A DNA stretch of 64,000 bases from Kluyvera sp036759925. GTDB taxonomy: Bacteria > Pseudomonadota > Gammaproteobacteria > Enterobacterales > Enterobacteriaceae. The translations under genes were made by a program, and so were the position numbers. Positions 1-11,500 of this stretch are shown here, in pieces. Position 1 is the stretch's first letter. Every line of letters begins with the position of its first letter. Below the pieces are notes generated by a model that saw only the letters and a program-made list of their open reading frames with translations, was not told the origin of the DNA and did not search any database. The DNA lies in NCBI RefSeq assembly GCF_036759925.1, contig NZ_JAPKIB010000019.1, forward strand, positions 1 through 64,000, in the 5' to 3' direction.

Positions 1-4
1 TAAC

Positions 5-50
5 TGTTACCCATGTATCCGGTCTAAAGTGTTACCTATGTTTCCGGTTT
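5..50. repeat. Two tandem 21-bp repeats, possible IS terminus
   Basis: Two direct copies lie at 5-25 and 30-50, 25 bp apart, of the form TGTTACCYATGTWTCCGGTYT. They differ at only three positions. Short repeated TG-starting motifs at an element end are typical of IS21-type and some other insertion sequences, so this may be the terminus of an IS lying mostly left of the window. No transposase is visible, so the family is a guess. A REP-like fragment (about 58-76) and then recD follow directly. Confidence 0.4.
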
Positions 51-91
51 GTACCGACGCTCGCCCGGGCTACACCGAGCACCGTGCCAAC

Positions 92-1930
92 CTATTCCAT
101 CTCTGCAAAAATCGCCGACAGGCCGCTGCGTCGTTCGGTTCGCGTGGCGATTGCCTGGATAAGCAGGTTTTTATCGGCGTACATCGACAGCCGCGCTTTC
201 GCGCGGGTAATCGCCGTATACACCAGCTCACGACTCACCACCGGGACAATCTGCGTCGGCAGCACCAGCGCGGCGTGGGTGAATTCGGAACCCTGCGATT
301 TATGCACCGTCATCGCCCAGGCGGTGTCGTGCTCCGGCAGACGGCTTGGCTGCACCGATTTAATGGTGCCATCCGGCATCGGGAACCAGACGCGCATGCC
401 GTCACCGCGATCCAGCGCCACGCCGATATCACCGTTAAACAGCCCCAGCGCGCTGTCGTTACGTGCAATCATCACCGGACGGCCTTCATACCAGCGGGAG
501 TGACGCTGCGGCACTATCTGCCGGTGACGCGTCAGCAGCTGTTCAAACTGTTGGTTAAGCCCGCTCACTCCCCACGGCCCTTCTCGCAGCGCGCACAGCA
601 GTTGGTATTCGCCAAACGCCGCCAGCACGACCTCAGGGTCGGCCTGCTCGCGTAACAGTTGAAGATAATGGCCGTAACCCGCTCGCGCATCGTCGAGCAT
701 CTCGGCGTAGTCGTCCGTCGAGTGCTGCGGTTTCAGTTCAATATCGCTAAAGCCGCGGGTAAACACGGCGTCGACCTCTTTCTTATCGCCCCGGTTCACC
801 GCGCTGGCAAGCTGGCCGATACCGGAGTCGCTGCCAAAGCGGTAGCTGGTGCGCAGCAGGCAAAGGCTGTCGCGTAACGCCCCTGCCGTCTGGCCGTCAC
901 CGGCGGGAACCGTAGCCCCAACCAGGCGGCTAAGCTGCGCGGCGCGCTCTACCGTATAGCCCGCGTTCACCCAGCTACAGATATCGCCGAGCACCGCTCC
1001 GGCCTCCACCGACGCCAGCTGGTCGCGGTCGCCGAGAAAGATTACCCGCCCGTGCGGCGGCAGCGCGTCAATCAGCCGCGCCATCATCGGCAGGTCAATC
1101 ATTGAGGCTTCGTCCACCACCAGCACGTCCAGATGCAGCGGGTTTCCGGCGTGGTAACGCATCTTCTGGCTGGCGGGCTGCGCGCCCAGCAGACGGTGCA
1201 GCGTGCTGGCATCGGTTGGCAGCATCGCTTTTTGCGCATCGGTTAAATCGAGTTTTCGCAGCGCCGCACCCAGCGATTCCGTCAGGCGCGCCGCCGCTTT
1301 ACCGGTTGGCGCAGCAAGGCGAATACGACACTTCTCCGTTCCCGCCATCTGAACCAGCGCCGCCAGTAGTTTAGCAACGGTGGTGGTTTTCCCGGTGCCG
1401 GGGCCACCGGAGATAACCGAAATACGGCGCGTCAGCGCCACGGCGGCAGCCACTTTCTGCCAGTCGATCGTATCGCTTACCGGGAACAGCGCGTTGAGCG
1501 TTGCTGCAAGCTGGGCTTCATCGACGGCAAACGGCGCGTTGGTTTCGCTAAAGAAACGCGCCACGGTGAGTTCGTTACGCCACATGCGGTTGAGATAAAG
1601 CCTGCCACGGCTCAGGATCAGCGGCGACGGGCGTTCTCCACCGCTAACGGCCTCAGAGCTAAGCAAAAGGGTTTCCCACTCCTCCGGCACGTTCGCTTCG
1701 GCAAACAGCTGCTGCCAGAGTTCGCGGGCGCGGCCTTTCGGCTGCATAGAGGGGCTGAGATGGGAGAGCGGCAAACAGACGTGCCCTTCCCCGGCGTCGC
1801 GGCTCAGCATCGCAGCGGCGAGCATCACCGCCGGATGCTCATCTTTTGCCACCATCAGCGCAAACTGCACGTCGAGCGGGCGCAGCAGCTTCTGCTCGGC
1901 GGCTTCCAGTAAACGTTGTTCGAGCGTCAT
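92..1930 (-). CDS. recD: RecBCD exonuclease V alpha subunit, 5'-3' helicase RecD
   Basis: 612 aa (E. coli about 608). RecD is the fast SF1B 5'-3' helicase of the RecBCD complex, which resects double-strand breaks and degrades foreign linear DNA in the cytoplasm. Walker A GGPGTGKT is at residues 175-182 and Walker B VVDEAS near 271-276. The C-terminal motif TVHKSQGSEF and a later AITRAK motif are SF1 helicase motifs V/VI. The ATG at 1930 overlaps the recB stop in an ATGA junction, indicating translational coupling in the ptrA-recB-recD operon. The gene is intact and nothing in it is unusual. The identification rests on motifs, length and position in the cluster. Confidence 0.97.
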   Translation of the reverse strand: MTLEQRLLEAAEQKLLRPLDVQFALMVAKDEHPAVMLAAAMLSRDAGEGHVCLPLSHLSPSMQPKGRARELWQQLFAEANVPEEWETLLLSSEAVSGGERPSPLILSRGRLYLNRMWRNELTVARFFSETNAPFAVDEAQLAATLNALFPVSDTIDWQKVAAAVALTRRISVISGGPGTGKTTTVAKLLAALVQMAGTEKCRIRLAAPTGKAAARLTESLGAALRKLDLTDAQKAMLPTDASTLHRLLGAQPASQKMRYHAGNPLHLDVLVVDEASMIDLPMMARLIDALPPHGRVIFLGDRDQLASVEAGAVLGDICSWVNAGYTVERAAQLSRLVGATVPAGDGQTAGALRDSLCLLRTSYRFGSDSGIGQLASAVNRGDKKEVDAVFTRGFSDIELKPQHSTDDYAEMLDDARAGYGHYLQLLREQADPEVVLAAFGEYQLLCALREGPWGVSGLNQQFEQLLTRHRQIVPQRHSRWYEGRPVMIARNDSALGLFNGDIGVALDRGDGMRVWFPMPDGTIKSVQPSRLPEHDTAWAMTVHKSQGSEFTHAALVLPTQIVPVVSRELVYTAITRAKARLSMYADKNLLIQAIATRTERRSGLSAIFAEME

Positions 1931-4900
1931 ACGTTGCTCTCCTCTCCGGCAAACAGCGCGTCCATTGCCGTTATCAGCGCCGGGTCGGGCCGGGTGGTAA
2001 AGATTCCCTGCTGTCCCGCCTCGCCGTCCACGCCGCGCAGGAACAGATAAATCACGCCGCCGAAATGACGCTCATAGTCATAGTCGGCCATGCGATGGCG
2101 CAGATAGCGGTGCAGCGCCAGGCTGTAGAGCTGATACTGCAAGTCATAGCGGTGAGACTGCATTGCTTGCGCCATCGCCTCTTGGGTATAGGCTTCGCCG
2201 TTTTCACCGAGCCAGTTGGACTTATAATCCAGCAGGTAGTAGCGGCCATCGTGGCGGAACACAAGGTCGATAAAGCCCTTCAGCATGCCGCGCACCTGGC
2301 GGAAATCCAGCTCCGGGCAGCCTGCCGACAACGGGTCATAGCGGCGAGTCACCGCGTCCAGCGCACGCGCGTCGAGCGTTTGGCTGATAGGCAGATAAAA
2401 CTCCATCTCCACCTGTTTTTGCCGCGCGCTAAGCTGATTCAGCGCAATGCCGATATCCGCCAGCGGCGCAGCCAGCACCTGGGTTATCCAGCGGGTCAGC
2501 ACCGGCTCCCAGGCTTCATCAAAGCCGTTGTTTTGTAGCTTTTCGCGCATCCATTCCGGCGACACCGGCTGGGTGAAGTCGAGGTCTTCAAACAGGCTAT
2601 GCAGGAAGGTTCCCGGTGAGGCGCCGCGCGGGAAGTGGTGTGGCGTCATCTCCGGCTCAGTTGGGGAGTCCACGGTACCCGAGGCGTCAATATCGATACG
2701 CGGTAGCAGGTCCTGCGCCACGCTATGCCCGCGCTGCTGTAAGCCGGAGTAACTGGTAACACGCCAGTCATCAACCACGCGGCGTAGCACCTGACGCGCC
2801 GCCAGCTCAGGCATCTCTGATTGGGTCGCCTGCCAGCGAGCGTCGTCCGGCGCGGTGGCCAGCGTCAGGGAGATATGTTCGTCACATACGGCCTGCAGGC
2901 AGGCGTGCAGCCCGGAAGCGTCCAGCACTTCACCTTTTTGCAGCAGCCTTCCCGGCGCGCTGTGGTGTAATTCCGTGTCGGTCGGTTTATCGCTGCGCCG
3001 GGCAGTTAGCGGGGCGATACCCAGACTGCAATGCCAGATGGCGCGCGTTAAGGCCACATACAGCAGGCGCAGGTCTTCCGCCAGACGCTCGGCCTCTGCC
3101 AGCTCCAGGCTCTCGTCGCTTTCGTTGAGATCCAGCACCGCTTTGAAGGATTCACGGTCATGGTAAAACGCCTGTTTCTCTTTACGGAAACGGGCGATAA
3201 ACGGCAGCCAGACCAGCGGGTACTCCAGCCCTTTTGACTTGTGAATAGTGACTATTTGCACCAGATGTTTATCGCTCTCCAGACGCATCTGCTGACTGGA
3301 GGCATTGGTGTCCGGCTCGGCGACCTGCTGGTTAAGCCAGCGCACCAGCGCATGCTCGCTTTCAAGCTGGGTGGCTGCTTCCTGCAGCAGCTCGCTCAAG
3401 TGCAGAATGTCGGTTAAGCGTCGCTCGCCGCCGTGGGTCGCCAGCAGATTTTCCGCCATTGACCGTGCGCTCATCAGGGCGCGAATCATCGGCATCACGC
3501 CGCGCCGCTGCCAGATAAGACGGTAGTCGCTAAACTCTTCCACCAGCGCATCCCAGGCGTTTTCATCCTGGTTCAGCCGTTCGATATCCTGCGCGTTCAG
3601 GCCAAACATCGCCGTCGCCAGCGCGCTACGCAGCGTATTTTCTCGCTCAGGCGTCAGCACCGCCTGAAGTACCCACAGCAGTTCCTGCGCTTCCGGGGTT
3701 TCAAACACGCTGTCGCGGTTGGAAAGGTAGACCGACGGGATCGCCAGCGCGTTCAGGGCATCGCGGATTAGCGACGCTTCCTGGCGGTTACGCACCAGCA
3801 CGGTGATATCCGACGCCTGTACCGGGCGAGCGTTGTCGCCTCGCCACAGCAGCGCTCGGCCCTGCTGGCCGCCGGTCAGCCAGTCGCGAATTTGCGCCGC
3901 GCACTGCTGAGCCATAACGTTCTGATAATCCCCCGCGCTGATGCCTTCGCCGGGCATCAGCCGCAGGTTCATCGCCGGCTGATTTTCACCGTCAACCTCA
4001 AAGCGCAGCGAGGCGTTTTTGGGTGCGGATTTTACCGGCAGGAACGGAATATCACGGAACATAAAGGGGTTATCAACCAACCCGAACAGGCGGTTGACGC
4101 TCTCAACCATGCCCGGTGCAGAGCGCCAGTTGGTGTCGAGGGTATAGTGGGCCGCTACATCGCTGCGCGCGCGCATATAAGTAAAAATATCCGCGCCACG
4201 GAAGGCGTAAATCGCCTGTTTCGGGTCACCGATAAGCAGTAGTGCGGTGTCCGGCTGCTGTCGCCAGATACGGCGGAAGATGCGGTACTGCTGCGGGTCG
4301 GTGTCCTGGAATTCATCGATCATCGCCACCGGGAATCGCTGACGAATAGCGGCAGCCAGCGCGTCGCCGCTGTCGCTCTCCAGCGCTTCATCAAGGCGGC
4401 TGAGCATATCGTCAAAGCCCAGCTCACCGCGTCGGCGTTTTTCGCGGGCAACCGCTTCACGGATCTCTTTCATCGCCTGGGCAATCACCAGATCGTTAAG
4501 CGTCAGCGGCGTAGACAATAACTTCTCAATGGCACTGAACAGCGGATGAGTAGGGACTTCACCGCCCGCTTTGGTGCGCTCGGCGAGGAACGCCTGGCTG
4601 AATTTTTCCAGTGCGTCGGGCAACTGGTAGTTTTTGCTCTCTTCCTGCGCCCAGGTGCTGATCTTGTCGATCCACTTCCCCTGATTGCCGCGATTGAACT
4701 TACGCCGGTCGATGCCGGAATTTTCCAGCAGCGCATCCAGTTCGCCCACGCTCGCCAACCAGTGACGTTTGATCTCGGCGATGTGCGCAAGGATCTTCTG
4801 GTGACGTGACGCTAACGTTTCGGCGTCGCCGAGCGGTATCTTAAGCTCCGGCGCTTCACCCTGAAGGTAGCGGTCGATAGATTTGAGCAGGTCCTGCGGC

Positions 4901-5466
4901 CCTTTCCACGATTCAACGATCACCTGGGCAATCTCGCGATTGAGCGGGTAGCAGTGGCGTCGCCAGAAATCGGCGCAGGCCTGATAGCGGAGCTGGGATT
5001 CGTCTTCAATCAGCTGCTGTTCAAACAGCATGCCGGACTCAAAGGCGTTAAGGCTCAGCATGCGCTGACAGAAACCGTGGATGGTAAAGACGGCGGCATC
5101 GTCCATCTGACGCTCCGCCAGCAGCAGCACGTTGGCCGCCTGCTGGAGGTCGTCAATTTCCGCCAGCAGGTTGGCATAGAGCGGGTTGTCGGTGGCGTTA
5201 CGCAGGCAGGCAACGCGCAGTTCGTGAATGTTGCTACGAATACGCCCGCGCAGCTCTTCGGTGGCGGCCTCGGTGAAGGTCACCACCAGCAGCTCTTCGA
5301 CATTGACGGGCCGAGGAAAAGCGGCTTCGCCACCCAGCCCCAGCAAAAGCCGCAGGTAGAGTGCGGCGATGGTGAAGGTTTTTCCGGTGCCCGCAGAGGC
5401 TTCAATCAGGCGCTCGCCGATAAGGGGTAAGCGCAGGGGATCAAGGGACTCGGCGGTTTCGGTCAT
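1927..5466 (-). CDS. recB: RecBCD exonuclease V beta subunit, helicase-nuclease RecB
   Basis: 1179 aa (E. coli 1180). RecB carries the 3'-5' SF1A helicase and the single nuclease domain of RecBCD, and loads RecA after Chi. Walker A ASAGTGKT is at residues 23-30, and the UvrD-type Walker B DEFQDTDPQQY sits about one third of the way along. The motif TIHKSKGLEYPLVWLP and the helicase motif LLYVALTRA follow. The C-terminal RecB-nuclease signature LLDYKSNWLG supplies the catalytic Asp and Lys. The start overlaps the ptrA stop by 4 bp and the stop overlaps the recD start by 4 bp. Complete, with no missing catalytic element. Confidence 0.97.
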   Translation of the reverse strand: MTETAESLDPLRLPLIGERLIEASAGTGKTFTIAALYLRLLLGLGGEAAFPRPVNVEELLVVTFTEAATEELRGRIRSNIHELRVACLRNATDNPLYANLLAEIDDLQQAANVLLLAERQMDDAAVFTIHGFCQRMLSLNAFESGMLFEQQLIEDESQLRYQACADFWRRHCYPLNREIAQVIVESWKGPQDLLKSIDRYLQGEAPELKIPLGDAETLASRHQKILAHIAEIKRHWLASVGELDALLENSGIDRRKFNRGNQGKWIDKISTWAQEESKNYQLPDALEKFSQAFLAERTKAGGEVPTHPLFSAIEKLLSTPLTLNDLVIAQAMKEIREAVAREKRRRGELGFDDMLSRLDEALESDSGDALAAAIRQRFPVAMIDEFQDTDPQQYRIFRRIWRQQPDTALLLIGDPKQAIYAFRGADIFTYMRARSDVAAHYTLDTNWRSAPGMVESVNRLFGLVDNPFMFRDIPFLPVKSAPKNASLRFEVDGENQPAMNLRLMPGEGISAGDYQNVMAQQCAAQIRDWLTGGQQGRALLWRGDNARPVQASDITVLVRNRQEASLIRDALNALAIPSVYLSNRDSVFETPEAQELLWVLQAVLTPERENTLRSALATAMFGLNAQDIERLNQDENAWDALVEEFSDYRLIWQRRGVMPMIRALMSARSMAENLLATHGGERRLTDILHLSELLQEAATQLESEHALVRWLNQQVAEPDTNASSQQMRLESDKHLVQIVTIHKSKGLEYPLVWLPFIARFRKEKQAFYHDRESFKAVLDLNESDESLELAEAERLAEDLRLLYVALTRAIWHCSLGIAPLTARRSDKPTDTELHHSAPGRLLQKGEVLDASGLHACLQAVCDEHISLTLATAPDDARWQATQSEMPELAARQVLRRVVDDWRVTSYSGLQQRGHSVAQDLLPRIDIDASGTVDSPTEPEMTPHHFPRGASPGTFLHSLFEDLDFTQPVSPEWMREKLQNNGFDEAWEPVLTRWITQVLAAPLADIGIALNQLSARQKQVEMEFYLPISQTLDARALDAVTRRYDPLSAGCPELDFRQVRGMLKGFIDLVFRHDGRYYLLDYKSNWLGENGEAYTQEAMAQAMQSHRYDLQYQLYSLALHRYLRHRMADYDYERHFGGVIYLFLRGVDGEAGQQGIFTTRPDPALITAMDALFAGEESNV

Positions 5467-8348
5467 TCGTCTTCTCGTCGTAAGGGTAAGGTTTGCTGCA
5501 ACTCAGTAATGCTCTGCCACACTTTCCAGCCTTCAGGGTGCGCGTAGTCGGTTTTACCATTCTGGCTACCGGAGACCTGCGACAGCACCGTCATGCCCTG
5601 CGGGGCAACCACCGTCTGGTGGAAGAAGTCGGCCAGTTTTTGCGGCGTTAACAGCTTAATCTGGGCCACTACTTTAGCACGTGAATCAAAGGCCATATTA
5701 CCGCGATCGAAATCTTTGCTCAGTTGCGAGGCTTCATCGCTCAGCGTTTGCGGCGCCTGCAGCATGTCAGCGACGACCGATTGCTGGATCTGGGCAAACT
5801 CTTCTGGCTTCATCGCGCGCAGTTTCTGTTCGGCGGTCGGGAAGAAGGCTTTGAAGCGCTCCCACAGGAACGACGGCTGCTTATCGTTACTTTGCAGCAG
5901 GAACCCCATTCCCCACTGACGGCCGACGTTCATCGAGAAGGCAAAGACGGCATAGCCTAACTGTTCTTCGGTGCGCAGCTGCGTGTAGAACCATGGCTGG
6001 ACGATTTGCGCCAGCATGGCGCTCGCCGCCGAGCTTGAGAACTCATCGACGTTTGGCGGCACAAACACCGCAGCCAGCGCCGAGTCGGTGCTGGCACCTG
6101 CTTTCTCAAAGATAACGTTTTGCTGTTTATCGACCAGTACATCTTTGTTGCGACACCATTCGCTGCCGTTGGCACCAAGCTGAGTCTGAATGCTGCGTGC
6201 AAGGGTCGTGGACTGGTCGGCGCTCAGGTTGCCAATCACCATAAATTCTGGACGCGCCCCGGCTTTCAGCCGATCGCGGTAGTCCATCACCTCTTTGAGC
6301 GTAATCGACGGCAGCAGCGCCTTGCGGTCTTCGCGCTGGAAATAAGGCACCTGCGATACCATCTGCACCGGCATAATCGCCTGTTCGTAGGCTTTGCCTT
6401 TATCGGCAGAGTCCATCATCTGCAGGTACCAGGATTTCGCCTGTTCCAGCTGCTCTTCGGTTGGCGTGTAGCTGAAATAGCCCTGCAACAGGGCGTCAAA
6501 CAGCTGCGGCAGACGCTGGGTGTAGCCGTTGGCGTTGAGCATCAAGCCGTTATTCGCGCCGGTCGAGAAGCTGATCCCGCCGACGGCAGCCTGGTTGCTC
6601 AACTGATCGAGCGCAATACCGGCCAGGTAGTCATTCAGCGCAAACATCACCTGGTTACGGGCGCTATCCATCGCTTTCGGATTACGCAGAATCAGCGTGA
6701 TATCGGCCTTCGGTTCACTGGCAAAATAGCGGCTCGGCATATAGACCAGACGCAGGTTTTGCTCATCAACAATCAGCTCCGGATGCGTGTACTTTTTCTC
6801 GCTTTTAATCAGCGTGAAGTCGTCCGGAATATACGGGTTGAGCTGCGGCAGATTCAGCGTAATGCCGCTGGCAGCCTTCTGCCATTTGGCGAAGGTGTCA
6901 GCGCTGATTTTATCCACCTGATACGGCGCCTCAACAAAATAGGCCGTCTTGTTATGCGGTTCATTCGGGCTGATATACCAGATGCGCGCGTTCTGCGGTG
7001 TCATCATCGCCAGACGATCTTTTATTGCCTGCGGGTCGTACTGGTCGGCAATGTTAACCGCGTCCAGGGTATGCGCGACCGGCACACGAATCATGGTGTC
7101 CGCCAGCCATTCGACGTAGCCCATATCACGGGTGATGGACGGGTAACGGAAATCGAGGTTCAGCACGTGCGCCAGCTCGTCAAAGTCGCTTTTGTCGATG
7201 CCTTTCTGGCGCAGCATATCAAGATAGCTAAAGATAGCGGCGACCACTTCGTCGCGGTGAGCCAGCCCTTTATCGGTTAAGGTGGCGGAAATCGCCAGCA
7301 CGCCGCTGTTACCGTTTACCACCGGATCGGAATCAGCGCGAATACCCTCTACCAGCCCCTGCTTTTGCAGCCAGTCGGACAAGGTACCCGGCGTACGGTT
7401 GCCGATAAGATAGGTGATCAGTTCGTCGGTTTTGCTGCGAAACTGCGCAGAGTTGTTATCGATGCGGAATTCCACGCGCAGCACTTTACGCGGCAGCGCT
7501 GGCACGTAGTGAATGATGATGCCTTTCTGCGCATCGGTGACCACTGGGACGGTGATTTCCGGGCGTTCGATAGATTTGTTCGGCACACGGCCGTAGGTTT
7601 GCGCCGCAATCTGCGCCAGCTCAGGCAGCGGTTTGTTGCTGTAAATCACCGCCTTCATCAAGTTCGCAGAGTAGTACTGGTTGCGAAACGCCAGCAGTGC
7701 TTCATACACCGGGCTGTCGGGCTTGTCGCTCAGCGTTTCGAGGTTACCGCCAGAGAAGCGCGCGCCGGGGTGAGCCGGGTTGATGGTTTCAGCACTGACC
7801 TGCGCCATGCGCATACCGTCGCGGGTACGCGCCATGGTCAGCTCAGCGTTGACAGCGTTACGCTCGCGGTCGGCGTATTTCTTTTCCAGCAGCGGGGCAG
7901 CAATGGCGTCCGCCAGGCGGTCTACCGCCCCCTGCAGCGCATCGTTTTCCACTTCCAGATAGAACGCGGTGCGATACGGCGCGGTACTGGCATTGTGGCT
8001 GCCGCCGTGCATTTTTAAGAATTCAGCGAGGTTGTCAGGCTGTGGGTAGTTTTTCGAGCCCATCAGCGTCATGTGTTCGAGGAAGTGCGCAAGGCCCGGA
8101 TGCGAGTCAGGATCTTCCAGCGAGCCGACGGGCACCACCAGCGCCGACAGCGATTTCACCGCCTGCGGATCGGAAACCAGCAGGACGACCATCTTATTGT
8201 CGAGCGTAATCGCTTGATACTGACGGGTGTCTTTTTCGCTTTTGCGGATGGTTTCCTGAATCGGTTGCCATCCGGTTTCTGCCTGACCTACGGTCGCCCA
8301 AAGGGCGGTGACGAAAACAACAATACTCAACCAGATACTGCGGGGCAT
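5463..8348 (-). CDS. ptrA: Protease III (pitrilysin), periplasmic zinc metalloprotease
   Basis: 961 aa (E. coli 962). An M16-family insulinase-like peptidase that degrades small polypeptides in the periplasm. A Sec signal peptide spans about residues 1-23, with a hydrophobic core from SIWLSIV and cleavage after GQA. The inverted zinc motif H88-F-L-E-H92 is present, and the downstream zinc-ligand Glu lies in NAVNAELTMA. SD GAGGT lies 8 bp before the ATG at 8348. Its position between recC and recB is a conserved enterobacterial oddity: a periplasmic protease embedded in a DNA-repair operon with no known functional link. Intact. Confidence 0.97.
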   Translation of the reverse strand: MPRSIWLSIVVFVTALWATVGQAETGWQPIQETIRKSEKDTRQYQAITLDNKMVVLLVSDPQAVKSLSALVVPVGSLEDPDSHPGLAHFLEHMTLMGSKNYPQPDNLAEFLKMHGGSHNASTAPYRTAFYLEVENDALQGAVDRLADAIAAPLLEKKYADRERNAVNAELTMARTRDGMRMAQVSAETINPAHPGARFSGGNLETLSDKPDSPVYEALLAFRNQYYSANLMKAVIYSNKPLPELAQIAAQTYGRVPNKSIERPEITVPVVTDAQKGIIIHYVPALPRKVLRVEFRIDNNSAQFRSKTDELITYLIGNRTPGTLSDWLQKQGLVEGIRADSDPVVNGNSGVLAISATLTDKGLAHRDEVVAAIFSYLDMLRQKGIDKSDFDELAHVLNLDFRYPSITRDMGYVEWLADTMIRVPVAHTLDAVNIADQYDPQAIKDRLAMMTPQNARIWYISPNEPHNKTAYFVEAPYQVDKISADTFAKWQKAASGITLNLPQLNPYIPDDFTLIKSEKKYTHPELIVDEQNLRLVYMPSRYFASEPKADITLILRNPKAMDSARNQVMFALNDYLAGIALDQLSNQAAVGGISFSTGANNGLMLNANGYTQRLPQLFDALLQGYFSYTPTEEQLEQAKSWYLQMMDSADKGKAYEQAIMPVQMVSQVPYFQREDRKALLPSITLKEVMDYRDRLKAGARPEFMVIGNLSADQSTTLARSIQTQLGANGSEWCRNKDVLVDKQQNVIFEKAGASTDSALAAVFVPPNVDEFSSSAASAMLAQIVQPWFYTQLRTEEQLGYAVFAFSMNVGRQWGMGFLLQSNDKQPSFLWERFKAFFPTAEQKLRAMKPEEFAQIQQSVVADMLQAPQTLSDEASQLSKDFDRGNMAFDSRAKVVAQIKLLTPQKLADFFHQTVVAPQGMTVLSQVSGSQNGKTDYAHPEGWKVWQSITELQQTLPLRREDE

Positions 8349-8502
8349 TCACGGACCTCACCATTAACAGATACTTCAAAAATCAGCATGCTCGTGCGGG
8401 CAGCTCCAGCCTCGGCGTACCGCTTCGTCTGGCTGCCACTCATCAGTCCGTGACACGTGCGCATAGTAAATGAACCGATTAACTTGCGCAATTTTTATAC
8501 AG

Positions 8503-11500
8503 TCACGATGACTGGTTGAAGCGGAATACGGGCAGCAGGTACGGTGTTGTTTGCGCGATAATCGCTTCATATTGCGCAGGTTCCAGGGCGCGCCATAAAC
8601 GCTGATACCAGACGTCAGCCCCTTCGCCGCTGACCACCATATTGCCTTCGTAAGCCTGTAAAAACTTACTGCGTGCTTTCTGCAGTGATTCTTCGTCTTC
8701 TAAGATGGCATCATTTTCGGCATCGTAACAGGCTTTTATCCATGCACCGCCGCTCTCCGGCAGGAATAACAACGGCTGGCTCATTCCCTGGCGGTAGCCT
8801 GCGACCAGCTGTGACAAATACGCGTTGGCCTCCTCAGCCGCCAGCGGCGGGAAACACCACTCCCCGTCTTTGCGCAGCAGCAGGCGGCTTTCGCCCGTAC
8901 CACCACTTGCACAGTAGACAAGGTGTTCCAGCCAAAGTTGCATCCCCTGCGAAACGCTAAGCAGCGAAGGACGCCAGCGCAGCAGGCCGTTTTCCTGTAC
9001 CTGCGGCAGCCAGCCGGTGATATTCACCCCATCACAGTCCAGATCGATCTCCATGCTCTGCCCGCTACGACGATACTCAATCACCCGACTCGCCAGCGCG
9101 CTCATCTCCTGGTGCTGCGCTTCCCAGGCAATCTCACCAAACGGGCCGTAGGGCAACTCACCTGCGGCACGATAGCGGCGGAACATCTGGCCAGCATCCT
9201 GCTGTTCAATCAGAGTGTTCAGCAACTGTTGGTTAAGCTGGTAGCGCGTTAATCCTTCCAGAGTGAACGGTTCGGTATCGGGAATATCGCTCTCTTCATT
9301 ACGGAAATTGACCTGCAGGCGCATCTGGAAAAAGGCGCGCACCGGATGTGCCCAGAAGCGCTGAAGCTGTTCGAGCGGCAGCGTGGTTATCGTCAGTGGT
9401 TCCAGCGGCTGGATAAAGTCGGCATGCGCTTCGCCCTGCTGGCTTGCTGCCGCCAGCCACTCCTGAGCATAGCTTTGCTGCTCACCGGCTTTGTAGTTGT
9501 CGGCATCAAACGGCATGCGCGGGTGCAGATGCATCACGTGACGTTTCACCCGCTGCTCGCTTTCGTCACAGTTGAGCGTTTCATCGCCCTCCAGGCAGTG
9601 GCTCTGCCCGATATAGTCCATCAACTCCTGCACCAACACCGACGGGTAGCGTTCACTGTTATCCTGAATGGAGCGGCCGATATAGCTGATATAGAGCGCT
9701 TTTTCCGCTGACATCATGGCTTCAAGGAACAGGTAACGGTCATCGTCGCGGCGGCTTCGGTCACCACGTACCGGTTTCTGGCTCATCAGGTCAAAGCCGA
9801 GCGGCGCCAATGCGCGTGGGTAAATACCGTCGTTCATGCCCAGCAGACATACCACTTTGAACGGGATCGAACGCATCGGCATCAGCGTACAAATATTGAT
9901 TGGCCCCGCAAGGAAGCGCTGACTGATGCGTTCCTGATCGAGGCGCTGCGCCAGCTCGTCGCGCAGCAGCGTCAACGGCACCTCTCCGGCGTACTGCGAC
10001 TGTACGCCCTGCGCGATAATCGCCTGCCACTGCTGCTCTATCAGCGCAAGAGCAGCTTCCGTGTCCTGATCCGGCAGGAAGAAGTCGTTTAGCATCTCTC
10101 GACATACCGGCAGCCATTCCTCCAGCGAGCGCGTCTGCGTCAGCACCTGCCGCCAGCGGTTAAGCTGCATCAGCAGCGAGGCCAGGTGCCCCACCAGTTC
10201 GGCAATCAGGCCGCTGGACTCATCATACGGCAGCACCTCCTGCCATTCGCCCTGCTCGCTCTCCATCGCGTAGCCCAGCAGCATACGCGTGAGGCCAAAG
10301 CGCCAGGTATGCTGCCCGGTAGCCGGTAGGTCCATTTCACGGACGTTATCGTCGTCCATCCCCCAGCGTACGCCAGATTCGCTAACCCACTGACGCAGAT
10401 GAAGCAGGCCCGCCTCATCAATGTTAAAACGCGCCGCCAGTACAGGCACATCAAGCAGTGCCAGCACGTCTTCGCTGGTAAAGCGGCTATCGGGCAGCGA
10501 CAGTAGAGTGATAAACGCCTGCATCGCCGGGTGAGCCTGACGGGCGCGACGGTCCGAAATCGCGTATGGCAGATAGCGTTCACCAGTGGCGCTACCGAAC
10601 ACGGCCTGAATAAATGGGCTGTAGCTGTCGATATCCGCCACCATGACGATAATGTCGCGCGGCGTCAGCGTTGGGTCGGCCTCCAGCATCGCCAGCAGGC
10701 GGTCGTGCAACACTTCAACTTCGCGCTGCGGACTATGGCAAACGTGGACGGTCAGGCTGCGGTCATCTCGCGCCAGCGGGCGCTTGTTGCCGCTGTGGGC
10801 AAACTCTTCGGCGGTGCGACCGGCAACGGCGGCGTTTTTCAGTTCCAGTACATCGTACTGAAGGTTGTGTAACAGGTTGTCGGGGTCGATATCGACAAAT
10901 GCATCCAGCTCCTGATAGCGCTCAAGCCCCGCCAGCAGGTAGATATAGTCGCGCCCCAGCTTGCCCCAGGAGGCCAGCATCGGGTTGCCGACGTCCTGTT
11001 CGCCGTCGTCGTTAAACAGCCCCGGCGCGTGGCTGGCATCCTGGAACAGCGGCAGTTCACGCTGTTCACGGTAGTGGCGACGCTGGCGCGCCATCAACCG
11101 CGCCAGGAACGCTGGATCTTTAATATCGCCCCAGTAGTAGCGGCATGGGTTGGTGAACAGCACATAGATATCGACGTGTTTGCCCAGCGCCTGCAGTGCG
11201 TGCAGATACACTGGCGGCAGCGCGGAGATGCCGCAGATAAAGACGCGCGCTGGCAAACCAGCGGGCGGCTCGTTGCTCTTTTCCAGGGTGTCGATAAAAC
11301 GCTGATAGAGGTTAGCACGATGCCACAGCGGCTGGCCCAGGGCGGCGGTGTGCTCAACCAACGCTTTCCACAGCGGTGCTTGCCACACCTGCGCCTCGCC
11401 CACGCCGTCGACTAACCTTCCCGCTTCCCACTCCGTCAGCCATTGAGGGCGGTAAACCAGATACTGGTCATAGAGGTCAGCGACGCGAGAGGCCAACTGG

